Positions 50,780 to 59,098 of a stretch of 64,000 nucleotides of DNA are shown piece by piece. The translations under genes and the position numbers were made by a program. Where the stretch lies: NCBI GenBank assembly GCA_033851265.1, contig JAWWOW010000005.1, positions 62,001-126,000 of the forward strand. Reading direction: 5' to 3'. The first letter of the stretch is position 1. Each line of letters begins with the position of its first letter. The notes beneath the pieces were generated by a model. The model worked only from the letters and a program-made list of their open reading frames with translations. It did no database searches and was not told the DNA's origin. Source of the stretch: JAWWOW01 sp033851265 (lineage in GTDB: Bacteria; Actinomycetota; Actinomycetes; JAWWOW01).

Positions 50780-52321
50780 GTGACTGTCGAAGACGACACA
50801 GGTGGGTCGCACCTGGACGAGGTGCGCCAACGCGTACTCGCCGGGGGCGCGGCGAAGTACCACGAGGCGAACGCCGAGAAGGGCAAGCTCTTCGCCCGCG
50901 AGCGGATCCGCCTCCTCGTTGACGACGGGTCGTTTGTCGAGGACGGCCTCTTCGCGAATGTGATCGCTGGTGACCTGCCTGCCGACGGCGTCATCACGGG
51001 TTCGGCCACCGTGGAGGGGCGGCCGATCTGCCTGATGGCCAACGACTCGACGGTCAAGGCCGGCTCGTGGGGGGCCCGCACGGTCGAGAAGATCCTGCGC
51101 ATCATCGAGAAGGCCTACGAGGTCGGCGTGCCGATGGTCTACCTCGTCGACTCCGCGGGCGCCCGGATCACCGATCAGATCGCGATGTTCCCTGGTCGCC
51201 GCGGCGCCGGGGCGATCTTCCATGCGCAGGTCCGGGCCAGCGGCTCGATCCCTCAGGTCTGCGCACTGTTCGGGCCGAGCGCAGCGGGGGGTGCCTACAT
51301 TCCGGCGTTCTGCGACATCGTCGTCATGGTCGAAGGCAACGCGTCGATGTATCTCGGCTCACCCCGGATGGTCGAGATGGTCGTCAAGGAGAAGGCGACG
51401 TTGGAGGAGCTCGGCGGTGCGCGGATGCACTGCACGGTCTCCGGCTGCGGCACCCACCTGGTGCCGGACGAACCCACCGCGCTCGACGTCGCGCGCCGCT
51501 ACCTCAGCTACCTGCCGACAAACTGGCAGGGCAGGCCGCCGAGCGCCGCTCCGAACAAGCCGGAGCAGATCGACCTGGCGGGGCTCGTCCCGGACAACCA
51601 ACGGCAGGCGTTCGACATGCGGCGGTTCGTCCGCGGGCTCGTCGATGAGGGGACCTACTTCGAGATCTACGAGCTGTGGGCGCGTGAGCTCACGGTCGGC
51701 TTCGCCCGCCTCGAAGGCGAGGTCGTGGGCATCGTCGCCAACAACCCGATGTTCAAAGGCGGCGTGCTCTTCGTCGACTCGGCAGACAAGGCGTCGCGCT
51801 TCGTACAGCTGTGCGACGCGTTCAACGTCCCGCTCATCTTCCTGGCCGACGTACCCGGCTTCATGGTCGGCACGACGGTCGAACGCGAGGGCATCATCCG
51901 GCACGGCGCCAAGATGGTCAGCGCGATCAGTGAGGCGACCGTCCCGAAGTTCTCCGTCATCGTGCGCAAGGCGTACGGCGCGGGGCTCTATGCGATGGCC
52001 GGACCGGCGTTCGAGCCCGACGCCACGATCGCGTTGCCGAGTGCGCAGATCGCGGTCATGGGCGCAGAGGCCGCCATCAACGCGGTGTACTACAACAAGA
52101 TCGAAGCGATCGCTGACGAGGGAGAACGCGAGGCGTTCGTTGCGGGGAAGCGCGCGGAGTACGACGCAGACATCGACATCGTTCGGTTGGCCAGCGAGCT
52201 CGTCGTCGACGCGATCGTCCCGGCGGCGGAGCTGCGCGACGATCTGGTCCGACGGCTGGCCATCAGCCGCGGGAAGGACCGCTTCTTCTCGCGGCGCCGC
52301 CACGGAGTGACGCCGGTTTAG
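50780..52321 (+). CDS. Acyl-CoA carboxylase beta subunit
   Basis: 513 residues. Carboxyltransferase domains with VYLVDSAGARITDQ, FGPSAAGGAYIPAF, DVPGFMVGTTVEREG, and RKAYGAGLYAMAGPAF. The oxyanion loops GPSAAGG and YGAGLY are both present. It is more like the methylcrotonyl/geranyl-CoA or other short acyl-CoA carboxylases than PccB: it lacks FGGSLGEVYGEK, and has DSTVKAGSWGARTVEK in its place. It would use the alpha subunit at 36833-38581. A methylcrotonyl role would fit mvaB, but the substrate is not proven. Confidence 0.88.
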   Translation: MTVEDDTGGSHLDEVRQRVLAGGAAKYHEANAEKGKLFARERIRLLVDDGSFVEDGLFANVIAGDLPADGVITGSATVEGRPICLMANDSTVKAGSWGARTVEKILRIIEKAYEVGVPMVYLVDSAGARITDQIAMFPGRRGAGAIFHAQVRASGSIPQVCALFGPSAAGGAYIPAFCDIVVMVEGNASMYLGSPRMVEMVVKEKATLEELGGARMHCTVSGCGTHLVPDEPTALDVARRYLSYLPTNWQGRPPSAAPNKPEQIDLAGLVPDNQRQAFDMRRFVRGLVDEGTYFEIYELWARELTVGFARLEGEVVGIVANNPMFKGGVLFVDSADKASRFVQLCDAFNVPLIFLADVPGFMVGTTVEREGIIRHGAKMVSAISEATVPKFSVIVRKAYGAGLYAMAGPAFEPDATIALPSAQIAVMGAEAAINAVYYNKIEAIADEGEREAFVAGKRAEYDADIDIVRLASELVVDAIVPAAELRDDLVRRLAISRGKDRFFSRRRHGVTPV

Positions 52322-52345
52322 CACGCGGCATGGGACGCTTGGGTC

Positions 52346-53413
52346 ATGAAAGCGTTGGTTCTGGCCGGTGGCGCCGGCACGCGGCTCCGGCCGTTGACGC
52401 ACACGTTCGCCAAGCAGCTGGTCCCGGTGGCCAACAAGCCTGTCCTCTTCTACGGGCTGGAATCGCTTGCCGCAGCGGGTGTTCGCGAGTGCGGGATCAT
52501 CGTTGGTGACACCGAAGCCGAGATTCGCGGGGCAGTGGGCGACGGATCGGCATTTGACCTCGATGTGACCTACCTCCGCCAAGACGCGCCACTCGGTCTC
52601 GCGCACGCTGTTCTCATTGCACGCGACTTCTTGGGCGACAGCGATTTCGTCATGTACCTCGGCGACAACTTCATCGTCGGCGGCATCCGCGACATCGTCG
52701 ATGAGTTCCGCACGAACAAACCGGATGCGCAGATCTTGCTGACCAAGGTGTCGAACCCGTCCGACTTCGGTGTGGCCGAACTCGACGCCAACAGCCGCGT
52801 CGTCCGGCTCGTGGAGAAGCCGGCGCAGCCCAAGAGCGACCTCGCACTCGTCGGGGTCTATCTGTTCACCTCGGCCGTCCATGCTGCGGTGCAAGCGATC
52901 CGGCCGTCCGCCCGCGGCGAGCTCGAGATCACCGATGCAATCCAGTGGCTCGTCGACAACGGGTCCGACGTTCACACGCATCTGATCACGGGCTACTGGA
53001 AGGACACCGGAAACGTCACCGACATGCTCGAGGTGAACCGCTCCGTGCTCGAGCGAATGGAGCCACGCATCAGCGGCAGTGTCGACGCCAGCAGCGAGGT
53101 CATCGGTCGCGTCGTCGTCGAGGCCGGTGCGGAAGTCCGCGGATCACGTCTCGTCGGCCCGCTGGTGCTCGGGGCGGACACGCTCGTCGTCGACTCCTAC
53201 ATCGGACCGTTCACGTCGATCGCCGACCGCTGCGTCATCCGAACGAGCGAGATCGCCTACTCGATCGTGCTGGAGGACAGCACCATCGAGGGACTGTCCC
53301 GCGTCGACGGATCGCTCATCGGCCGCCACGTCAAGCTCGAACGCGCGACGACTGTGCACCGCGCGCACCGGTTCATCCTCGGTGACAACAGCGAGGTGCA
53401 GATCAGCTCATGA
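52346..53413 (+). CDS. rmlA: Glucose-1-phosphate thymidylyltransferase, long form
   Basis: 355 residues. ALVLAGGAGTRLRPLTHTFA and KQLVPVANKP are the nucleotidyltransferase signature, with GDNFIVGG for the metal and TGYWKDTGN. A C-terminal left-handed beta-helix (about 250-350; SGSVDASSEVIGRVVVEAGA) makes it longer than the 290-residue RmlA, like the StrD type. It makes dTDP-glucose. The last 4 nt overlap the rmlB start (ATGA). Confidence 0.95.
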   Translation: MKALVLAGGAGTRLRPLTHTFAKQLVPVANKPVLFYGLESLAAAGVRECGIIVGDTEAEIRGAVGDGSAFDLDVTYLRQDAPLGLAHAVLIARDFLGDSDFVMYLGDNFIVGGIRDIVDEFRTNKPDAQILLTKVSNPSDFGVAELDANSRVVRLVEKPAQPKSDLALVGVYLFTSAVHAAVQAIRPSARGELEITDAIQWLVDNGSDVHTHLITGYWKDTGNVTDMLEVNRSVLERMEPRISGSVDASSEVIGRVVVEAGAEVRGSRLVGPLVLGADTLVVDSYIGPFTSIADRCVIRTSEIAYSIVLEDSTIEGLSRVDGSLIGRHVKLERATTVHRAHRFILGDNSEVQISS

Positions 53414-54393
53414 GGATGCTCGTGACCGGTGGCGCGGGGTTCATCGGATCCCATTACGTCCGGACGCTCCTGCAGGGCGGTCGGGCGGCGTACGACGATC
53501 TTGCAGTCACCGTGCTCGACAAGCTCACCTACGCCGGTAACAAGGCCAACCTCGATCCAGTCGCCGACGACGGCCGGCTGACCTTCGTCGAAGGTGACAT
53601 CTGCGACTACGCGTTGCTCGCGCGACTCGTGCCCGGACACGACGCGGTGGTGAACTTTGCGGCGGAGACTCACGTTGACCGCTCGATCGTCGGAGCGCCC
53701 GACTTCGTCATGACCAATGTCGTCGGCACGCAGGCAGTCATGCAGGCCTGCCTCGACGCCGGCGTTCCGCGGGTCATCCAGGTATCGACGGACGAGGTCT
53801 ACGGATCGATCGACGAGGGTTCGTGGACGGAGGAGTTCCCGCTACTCCCGAACTCGCCGTACTCCGCAGCGAAGGCCGGCGGTGACCTGATCGCTCGCGC
53901 GTATGCCCGCACGCACGGGTTGCCGGTGATGATCACCCGGTGCAGCAACAACTACGGGCCTTACCAGTTCCCGGAGAAGGTCGTCCCGTTGTTCGTCACC
54001 AACCTCCTCGAGGGGCGCACCGTGCCGTTGTACGGCGATGGCGGCAACGTGCGCGACTGGCTGCACGTCGATGACCACTGTCGCGGCATCCAGCTCGTGC
54101 TCGAACGCGGCGAGCCGGGGGAGATCTACAACATCGGGGGTGGGCGCGAGCTCACCAACAAGGAGCTGACCACGCTCCTGCTCGAGGCATGCGGGGCGGG
54201 CTGGGACCGGGTCGACTACGTCGATGACCGCAAAGGCCACGACCGGCGCTACTCCATCGACGACAGCAAACTGCGGGCAATCGGCTACCAGCCAACGGTC
54301 GGATTCGAGGACGGCTTGGCGCAGACCGTGCAGTGGTATCGCGACAACCGTGCGTGGTGGGAGCCACTGCGCAGCCGGGTCACCGCGGTCTGA
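53410..54393 (+). CDS. rmlB: dTDP-glucose 4,6-dehydratase
   Basis: 327 residues. MLVTGGAGFIGSHYVRTLL binds NAD, ETHVDRSI and STDEVYGSID (catalytic Thr/Asp/Glu segment) follow, and SPYSAAKAGGD holds the Tyr-Lys pair. TRCSNNYGPYQFPEKVVPLF is the RmlB signature. It makes dTDP-4-keto-6-deoxyglucose, so the neighbouring glycosyltransferases may use 6-deoxyhexoses. No rmlC or rmlD is seen in the window. Confidence 0.97.
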   Translation: MRMLVTGGAGFIGSHYVRTLLQGGRAAYDDLAVTVLDKLTYAGNKANLDPVADDGRLTFVEGDICDYALLARLVPGHDAVVNFAAETHVDRSIVGAPDFVMTNVVGTQAVMQACLDAGVPRVIQVSTDEVYGSIDEGSWTEEFPLLPNSPYSAAKAGGDLIARAYARTHGLPVMITRCSNNYGPYQFPEKVVPLFVTNLLEGRTVPLYGDGGNVRDWLHVDDHCRGIQLVLERGEPGEIYNIGGGRELTNKELTTLLLEACGAGWDRVDYVDDRKGHDRRYSIDDSKLRAIGYQPTVGFEDGLAQTVQWYRDNRAWWEPLRSRVTAV

Positions 54394-54403
54394 CAGAGCG
54401 CGG

Positions 54404-54868
54404 TCACCGCTCCCTGACTGCGTCAACCGCAGCGGGGAGGCCGTTGACCGCCGTGGTGCCCGGGTGCCTTCGGGCCAGCTTCCACACGGTCCAGGCGGCG
54501 GCCGGGTCCAGCGCGACCAAAACATCTGCCTGTGCCGCGCGTGCGACGAGCCAGGGATCGCGACGCGCTGTCGTCCACACCCGGCCGGCGAGGTCGCCGT
54601 ACTTCTCGACCAGCCGGATCAGCAACCGCCGGGGCAGCCGCACCACCCACCGCGGGCTGAATCGCCGCGTCCCGGACGGATAGATCCGCGGCTGCAGGAG
54701 TCGCATGTCACGGATCCGCACACCGGCGAGATCCGGAGCGGACAGCCGGTAGGCCGCCAGGTAGACCTCGGCGCCGTTCTCGACGAGCTCAGGGACCGCG
54801 CCCTCGAGAGCGGTGCGGATCGGTGCCGTTGCTCCGATGAGCAGCACCGTGACGGGGGTGTCGGTCAT
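54404..54868 (-). CDS. Small protein of unknown function in the glycan locus
   Basis: 154 residues. MTDTPVTVLLIGATAPIRTALEGAVPEL then PELVENGAEVYLAAYRLSAPDL. The opening strand-loop-helix and a later ARAAQADVLVALDPAAAWTVWKLAR resemble the N-terminal Rossmann half of a GT-B glycosyltransferase, but the rest is missing. It may be a truncated or accessory protein. The ATG overlaps the stop of the glycosyltransferase upstream of it by 4 nt, so it is translated in the same operon. Confidence 0.65.
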   Translation of the reverse strand: MTDTPVTVLLIGATAPIRTALEGAVPELVENGAEVYLAAYRLSAPDLAGVRIRDMRLLQPRIYPSGTRRFSPRWVVRLPRRLLIRLVEKYGDLAGRVWTTARRDPWLVARAAQADVLVALDPAAAWTVWKLARRHPGTTAVNGLPAAVDAVRER

Positions 54869-56184
54869 CGATTTGCCCTCGCTTCGAACGGTGCCGCCAG
54901 CTCAGCGACCGCGGGTTCGATTTGCCGGCGCCGCTCGAATCGCTCGGCCGCGGCTCGGGCCGCGGCGCGCTGCTCATCGGTGGCCGATAGCGCAGTGTGC
55001 GCGGCGGTGACGAAGGCTTTCCCGATCGCCTCCGCATCGAGCGCATCCGGACGCACCCAGAGGGGGCGGCCGTCGAGTACGGCGGCGGCATCATGTTCGG
55101 CCTGGTGCACCGACAGGATCGGCAGGCCGCTCGCGGCGTACTCGAAGACCTTGCCGCTGGTCACGAAGCGCCCGCCTGCCAGAGCCAGGAGCAGTACGTC
55201 GAAGCTGGCGTAGACCGCGGCGATGTCGCCCTTCGCGACCGGCCCGCGATAGGAGACCGCCGGTGTCTGCTCGACGTACCTGACGTGTGCGCTAGCTGCC
55301 CGCCCGTGACCGGCCCCCATGTGGCCACGGAACGTCAGCGTCGACCGCGCGATGACGTCGTCCTGCTTCCGCGCGAGGCGCCAGCCGTTGAGGATCGCCC
55401 TCGTCATGTCCACGGAGAAGTTGACCGTGCCGACGTAGCCGAAGGCCAACCCGGCCGGATCGGGGCGACGGGTCGATGCGGTCACCGCATGCGGGTCGAA
55501 CCCGTTGCGCACGACCCGCAGCCGGTCTCCAAGCGCGGGGAAGCGAGCGGCGTACCACTCGCGGATCGGTTCGTTCACGACCCAGACGGCCCGCGCCGCC
55601 GCCATCAGCTCTGCTTCCAACTGGCCTGCGGGGCTGGACGGGGTGAAGGCCTCCCCACCGCCGAGCACGTCCAGCGACCAGCCGTCGCGGTAGTCGACGG
55701 CAAACGGGACGCCGTGGTCACGATGCAAGCGCAGTGCGCCCGCCACCATCGTGTACGGCGCGGGCGAGACCAGACACAGGTCGACGGGATGTTCGTGGTG
55801 GACGCGCAGTGCGGTGTCTTCGATGACCGGGCGCCAGCGACCGAAGACCGGCTCGGGGAACGTCTTGATGTCGAGCTTGGCCTGGCGCTGACGCCAGCGG
55901 ATCGGGAACCGGGCCCGGTAGCGCGGCCATCGTCGGATGTCGGTCTCGAGTTCGTTGCGCCGAAGTGGCATCTCGACGATGCGGATCGCCGGATGTACGC
56001 CGTCCATGAGCGACTCGTCGAGGCCGTACTCGAGCTCCCATGACGTGTGGGCGATCGTCACCACCGTTACGTCCCAGCCGCGCTCGGCAAACGAGTTAGC
56101 GACCTCGCGCATCCGGTACGCCGACGACTTCGCCGCAGGGGGGAAGCCGTAGGCGAGGTAGAGAAGGTGCGGTGCTCCCGTCAT
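54865..56184 (-). CDS. Glycosyltransferase family 4-like protein
   Basis: 439 residues. LLYLAYGFPPAAKSSAYRM is the N-terminal acceptor-side loop of GT4-type enzymes that begin a chain; VVRNGFDPHAV and GYVGTVNFSVDM start the donor domain, and SGKVFEYAASGLPIL is the donor-site EX7E-like region. It should transfer a hexose to a lipid or glycan acceptor on the inner face of the membrane. The ATG overlaps the stop of the next gene (ATGA). Confidence 0.9.
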   Translation of the reverse strand: MTGAPHLLYLAYGFPPAAKSSAYRMREVANSFAERGWDVTVVTIAHTSWELEYGLDESLMDGVHPAIRIVEMPLRRNELETDIRRWPRYRARFPIRWRQRQAKLDIKTFPEPVFGRWRPVIEDTALRVHHEHPVDLCLVSPAPYTMVAGALRLHRDHGVPFAVDYRDGWSLDVLGGGEAFTPSSPAGQLEAELMAAARAVWVVNEPIREWYAARFPALGDRLRVVRNGFDPHAVTASTRRPDPAGLAFGYVGTVNFSVDMTRAILNGWRLARKQDDVIARSTLTFRGHMGAGHGRAASAHVRYVEQTPAVSYRGPVAKGDIAAVYASFDVLLLALAGGRFVTSGKVFEYAASGLPILSVHQAEHDAAAVLDGRPLWVRPDALDAEAIGKAFVTAAHTALSATDEQRAAARAAAERFERRRQIEPAVAELAAPFEARANR

Positions 56185-57632
56185 GCTCTGAGTAATCGGT
56201 CGTAGGCGGGAGCGACCTCGGTCCAGTCGAACCGATGAATGGCCTCGTCGCTGGCTTCCGACCCCGCCGACGTCCAGCGGTCCTGGCTGGTGGTTTCGAG
56301 GATCCGGCGTACCGCTGTGTCGACGTCGTCCACGACCCATGCGTCGGGGAAGACCGCGCGGGCCCCGCCGTAGGCAGCGAAGAGCGGCCAGTTGCGCACG
56401 ACAGGTACGGCGCCGCTGGCTGCGCCTTCGGCCACGCCCTGGTGAAACGACTCGCGCACGCTGGCCGAGAGGATGGTGCCGATGCGTGGCAGCACGTCGG
56501 CCACGTCGGCGACCTGGCCGACCAAGTCGACGGCGCCGGCTACGTCGGGCCGAGCGAGACGCGCATCGAGTTGGTCGCGGTAGCTCGCCGCCGCGGCGCT
56601 GACCGATCCGTCGAGGGCTGACCCGACGAGCATCAGCCGGTAACGCGGGTCGTGCTCACGCAGTTGTCCGAGCACGTCGAGTGCCCACAGCGGGTCCTTC
56701 GCGACGGCACTCCACCCGACGAGACCGAGCACGTGGCGGGCGGCCGGCTCCTTCGGGGCAGCGAACCGTCGCAGGTCCATCGCGTTGGGGAGGACGTGGC
56801 GGTGCGGCCCGGTCGAGGCGGCGGGCACGACCGCTTCGACGAATGCACGGACCTGGTCACCAACGAAGACCAGGTCGTCGACGCGTGACCAGTCGACGAG
56901 GTGCGGGAACGCCGTGAACGCTTCATAGCTGTGCAGACGGACGACCACTCTGGTCGAGCCAGGATCGAGCAGGCTCATCAGGACGGCAGCGCGTTGACCC
57001 CACTCGACCCAGACCGTGTCGCACCAGTCGAGGTGCGGGGCGATGCCGGCAGCCCATGGCCGCACGCGGGCGTCGGCGACTCCGAGCAGGCGCTCCCTGG
57101 TCAGTTGCGTCGGGGACAGTGGCAACGGCGGTGGAGGTAGGTCCGCGAGGTCGAGCCGGCGCACCTCCACGCCCGGGGCAGCCTCATAGCGCGCGAGGAC
57201 CCGATCGAGGAAGTTCCAGTTCTTGAACGACACGACGAGCAACCGCTGTAGCGGGTCGCGCCCGGCTTCGTCGTGACGACCGCGGGGGGTCTGCGCTCGC
57301 TGGAAGACCGCGCTGTTGCGCAACGGGGCAAGAAACCCCGCGGGATCGCTAGCGAGCGGCGAGCTCAACCCGTCGAAGTGCAACGCGCGATGGAAGGCGA
57401 GGTCGAGCACCTGTGCCAGCGTGGCGGCGGCGGCCTTCTTGTCGCCGTGTTGCCACTGCGCATCAGCCAAGTCGGTGCCGGCGACGAGTGCGTCAGCCCA
57501 CTGGTCTGGGATCGCACCAGAGTCCAGTGTTCGGCGGGCCTCGGCGAGTAGCGCCGCGCCTTCGTCGCGCGACCCGACCCGCGCGGCGGCGAGAGCCCGC
57601 AGTCGTGCCGTCGCCGATCGGACCCGGGTCAC
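56181..57632 (-). CDS. Glycosyltransferase with helical N-terminal region (paralogue of 60789-62435)
   Basis: About 483 residues. An alpha-helical N-terminal region of about 150 residues (Ala/Arg-rich, TPR-like) precedes a glycosyltransferase domain: RLLVVSFKNWNFLDRVLARY, WCDTVWVEWGQRAAVL, HVLPNAMDLRRFA, and SVRESFHQGVAEGAASGAVP for the donor site. It shares its plan and several motifs (SPLASDPAGFLAP; ESFHQGVAEGAASGAVPVVR; AYGGA) with the protein at 60789-62435. GTG at 57632 overlaps the upstream stop. Donor and acceptor unknown. Confidence 0.85.
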   Translation of the reverse strand: MTRVRSATARLRALAAARVGSRDEGAALLAEARRTLDSGAIPDQWADALVAGTDLADAQWQHGDKKAAAATLAQVLDLAFHRALHFDGLSSPLASDPAGFLAPLRNSAVFQRAQTPRGRHDEAGRDPLQRLLVVSFKNWNFLDRVLARYEAAPGVEVRRLDLADLPPPPLPLSPTQLTRERLLGVADARVRPWAAGIAPHLDWCDTVWVEWGQRAAVLMSLLDPGSTRVVVRLHSYEAFTAFPHLVDWSRVDDLVFVGDQVRAFVEAVVPAASTGPHRHVLPNAMDLRRFAAPKEPAARHVLGLVGWSAVAKDPLWALDVLGQLREHDPRYRLMLVGSALDGSVSAAAASYRDQLDARLARPDVAGAVDLVGQVADVADVLPRIGTILSASVRESFHQGVAEGAASGAVPVVRNWPLFAAYGGARAVFPDAWVVDDVDTAVRRILETTSQDRWTSAGSEASDEAIHRFDWTEVAPAYDRLLRA

Positions 57633-59098
57633 GGCGCTAACGACGCATCGTCCGATCCGTCGCCGAGCAGTCGCCGGTACATCGTGTCGACGGCGCCGGC
57701 CTGCGTGCCCCACGTCCACGACGCCAGTAAGCCGGGGCGGTCGTACGCCGCCCGGTAGCGCTCCGGATCAGCGAGGACGAGCTTCGTGGCAGCGACGAAT
57801 CCGGCAACGTCACCCGGTGGGTAGACCTCGCCGTTGCCGGACTCCCGGATGAGGCCCGCGCTCGTCGCAACGTCGCTCGTGACAACCGGGATTCGGCCGT
57901 GCGCGTACTCGAACAGCTTGGTCGGCATGGAGAGGTGATGATTCGGCAAGTCGATCATGCCGTGTACGCCGACCGTTGCGGTGCGGACGTAGCCCGCCAC
58001 GTCGTCGGGCGCGACGTAGGGGAGCACGTGCAGGCGTTTCCCCGCGCCGAGCTCGGCGGCCCGACTCTTCAACGTCGTGACGAAGTCGTTGGGTCGCGTC
58101 ACCAGGGTGAGGTGCACGTCCGGCAGCTGCGCCAACGCGTCGACCATCACGTCGAGGCCGCGCTTGGCCGCGGAGACACCGACATAGACGAGCAGCGGTA
58201 CGTCGGCTGCGACACCGGAGTCGCTGCGCACGTCGCTCGCCGGCAGGTGGATACCGTCGGGTCCCACGATTGGCACGTTCATGACGACGGTCGGACGCTC
58301 CGGCAGCCCGTGCTCTTTCATGAGCAGGTCGGCGATGGGCTCGCAAACGGTGATGACGGCATCGACGCGTTGGATGTAGGTGCGTTCCCACGACTCGACT
58401 CCGCGGGCGACGAGAGGGTCACCGAGTCCCACGCCCGGCAAGAACTCGTGCGCGTCGTACACAACTCTGGGCCGGCGGCCTGTGAGCGCGAGGCGGTCGG
58501 CGGCACGGACCGCAATCCCGATCATCCGGAAGTCGTGCGCATGAATCAGATCCGGCTTCAATCGTTCAATGGCCGGTCCGAAGGCGAGCTCGTAGTCCGC
58601 GAGGCGGGGGTGGTCCCAGCGCCACTGCCGAGCCTCGCCGTGTCGCGCGCGAGGCAACCGCTTGCCGGTCCGGGTAGCGAATTTCCCGGCTCGGTCGAGC
58701 TGCCGCCGGCGTACCCGAGTCACAAACCGGCGCGCGGACCACCAGACGCCCGCCAGCCGCAGGCCGGTCTCGCCGGCGGCCCGCCGGGTGTGCAGATCGA
58801 GCAGCGCCCACTCCACCTCGGCGCTACGGATAGCGGCGATGTCTTTGCTGGCGTAGGCGAAGGCGTGCCGCACGCCACGGCGGGGCGCCGTACGCGCTCG
58901 GCTGTCCAGGGTGAAGGGCACCGGAACGCGGAGCAGCGTCGCATTGCCGAGTCGTGAGGTGTCCTGCTTCACGCCGGGGGCGCGGCCGATCAAGGTGACG
59001 TCCCAGCCGGCGTCCGCTGCCGTCCGCGCAGACTTCTGCACCCGCGAGTCACCATCGATCGAGTTGTCGACGAGCATCACCACGCGCCGTCCGGTCAC
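57629..59098 (-). CDS. GT4-type glycosyltransferase (family A paralogue)
   Basis: 489 residues. Starts RRVVMLVDNSIDGDSRVQKS, followed by ADAGWDVTLIGRAPG; PDLIHAHDFRMIGIAVRAA, VVYDAHEFLPG in the middle, and KLFEYAHGRIPVVTSDV in the donor domain. It is a clear paralogue of the proteins at 59095 and 62445. GTG at 59098 overlaps the stop of the upstream gene (GTGA). Confidence 0.9.
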   Translation of the reverse strand: MTGRRVVMLVDNSIDGDSRVQKSARTAADAGWDVTLIGRAPGVKQDTSRLGNATLLRVPVPFTLDSRARTAPRRGVRHAFAYASKDIAAIRSAEVEWALLDLHTRRAAGETGLRLAGVWWSARRFVTRVRRRQLDRAGKFATRTGKRLPRARHGEARQWRWDHPRLADYELAFGPAIERLKPDLIHAHDFRMIGIAVRAADRLALTGRRPRVVYDAHEFLPGVGLGDPLVARGVESWERTYIQRVDAVITVCEPIADLLMKEHGLPERPTVVMNVPIVGPDGIHLPASDVRSDSGVAADVPLLVYVGVSAAKRGLDVMVDALAQLPDVHLTLVTRPNDFVTTLKSRAAELGAGKRLHVLPYVAPDDVAGYVRTATVGVHGMIDLPNHHLSMPTKLFEYAHGRIPVVTSDVATSAGLIRESGNGEVYPPGDVAGFVAATKLVLADPERYRAAYDRPGLLASWTWGTQAGAVDTMYRRLLGDGSDDASLAP

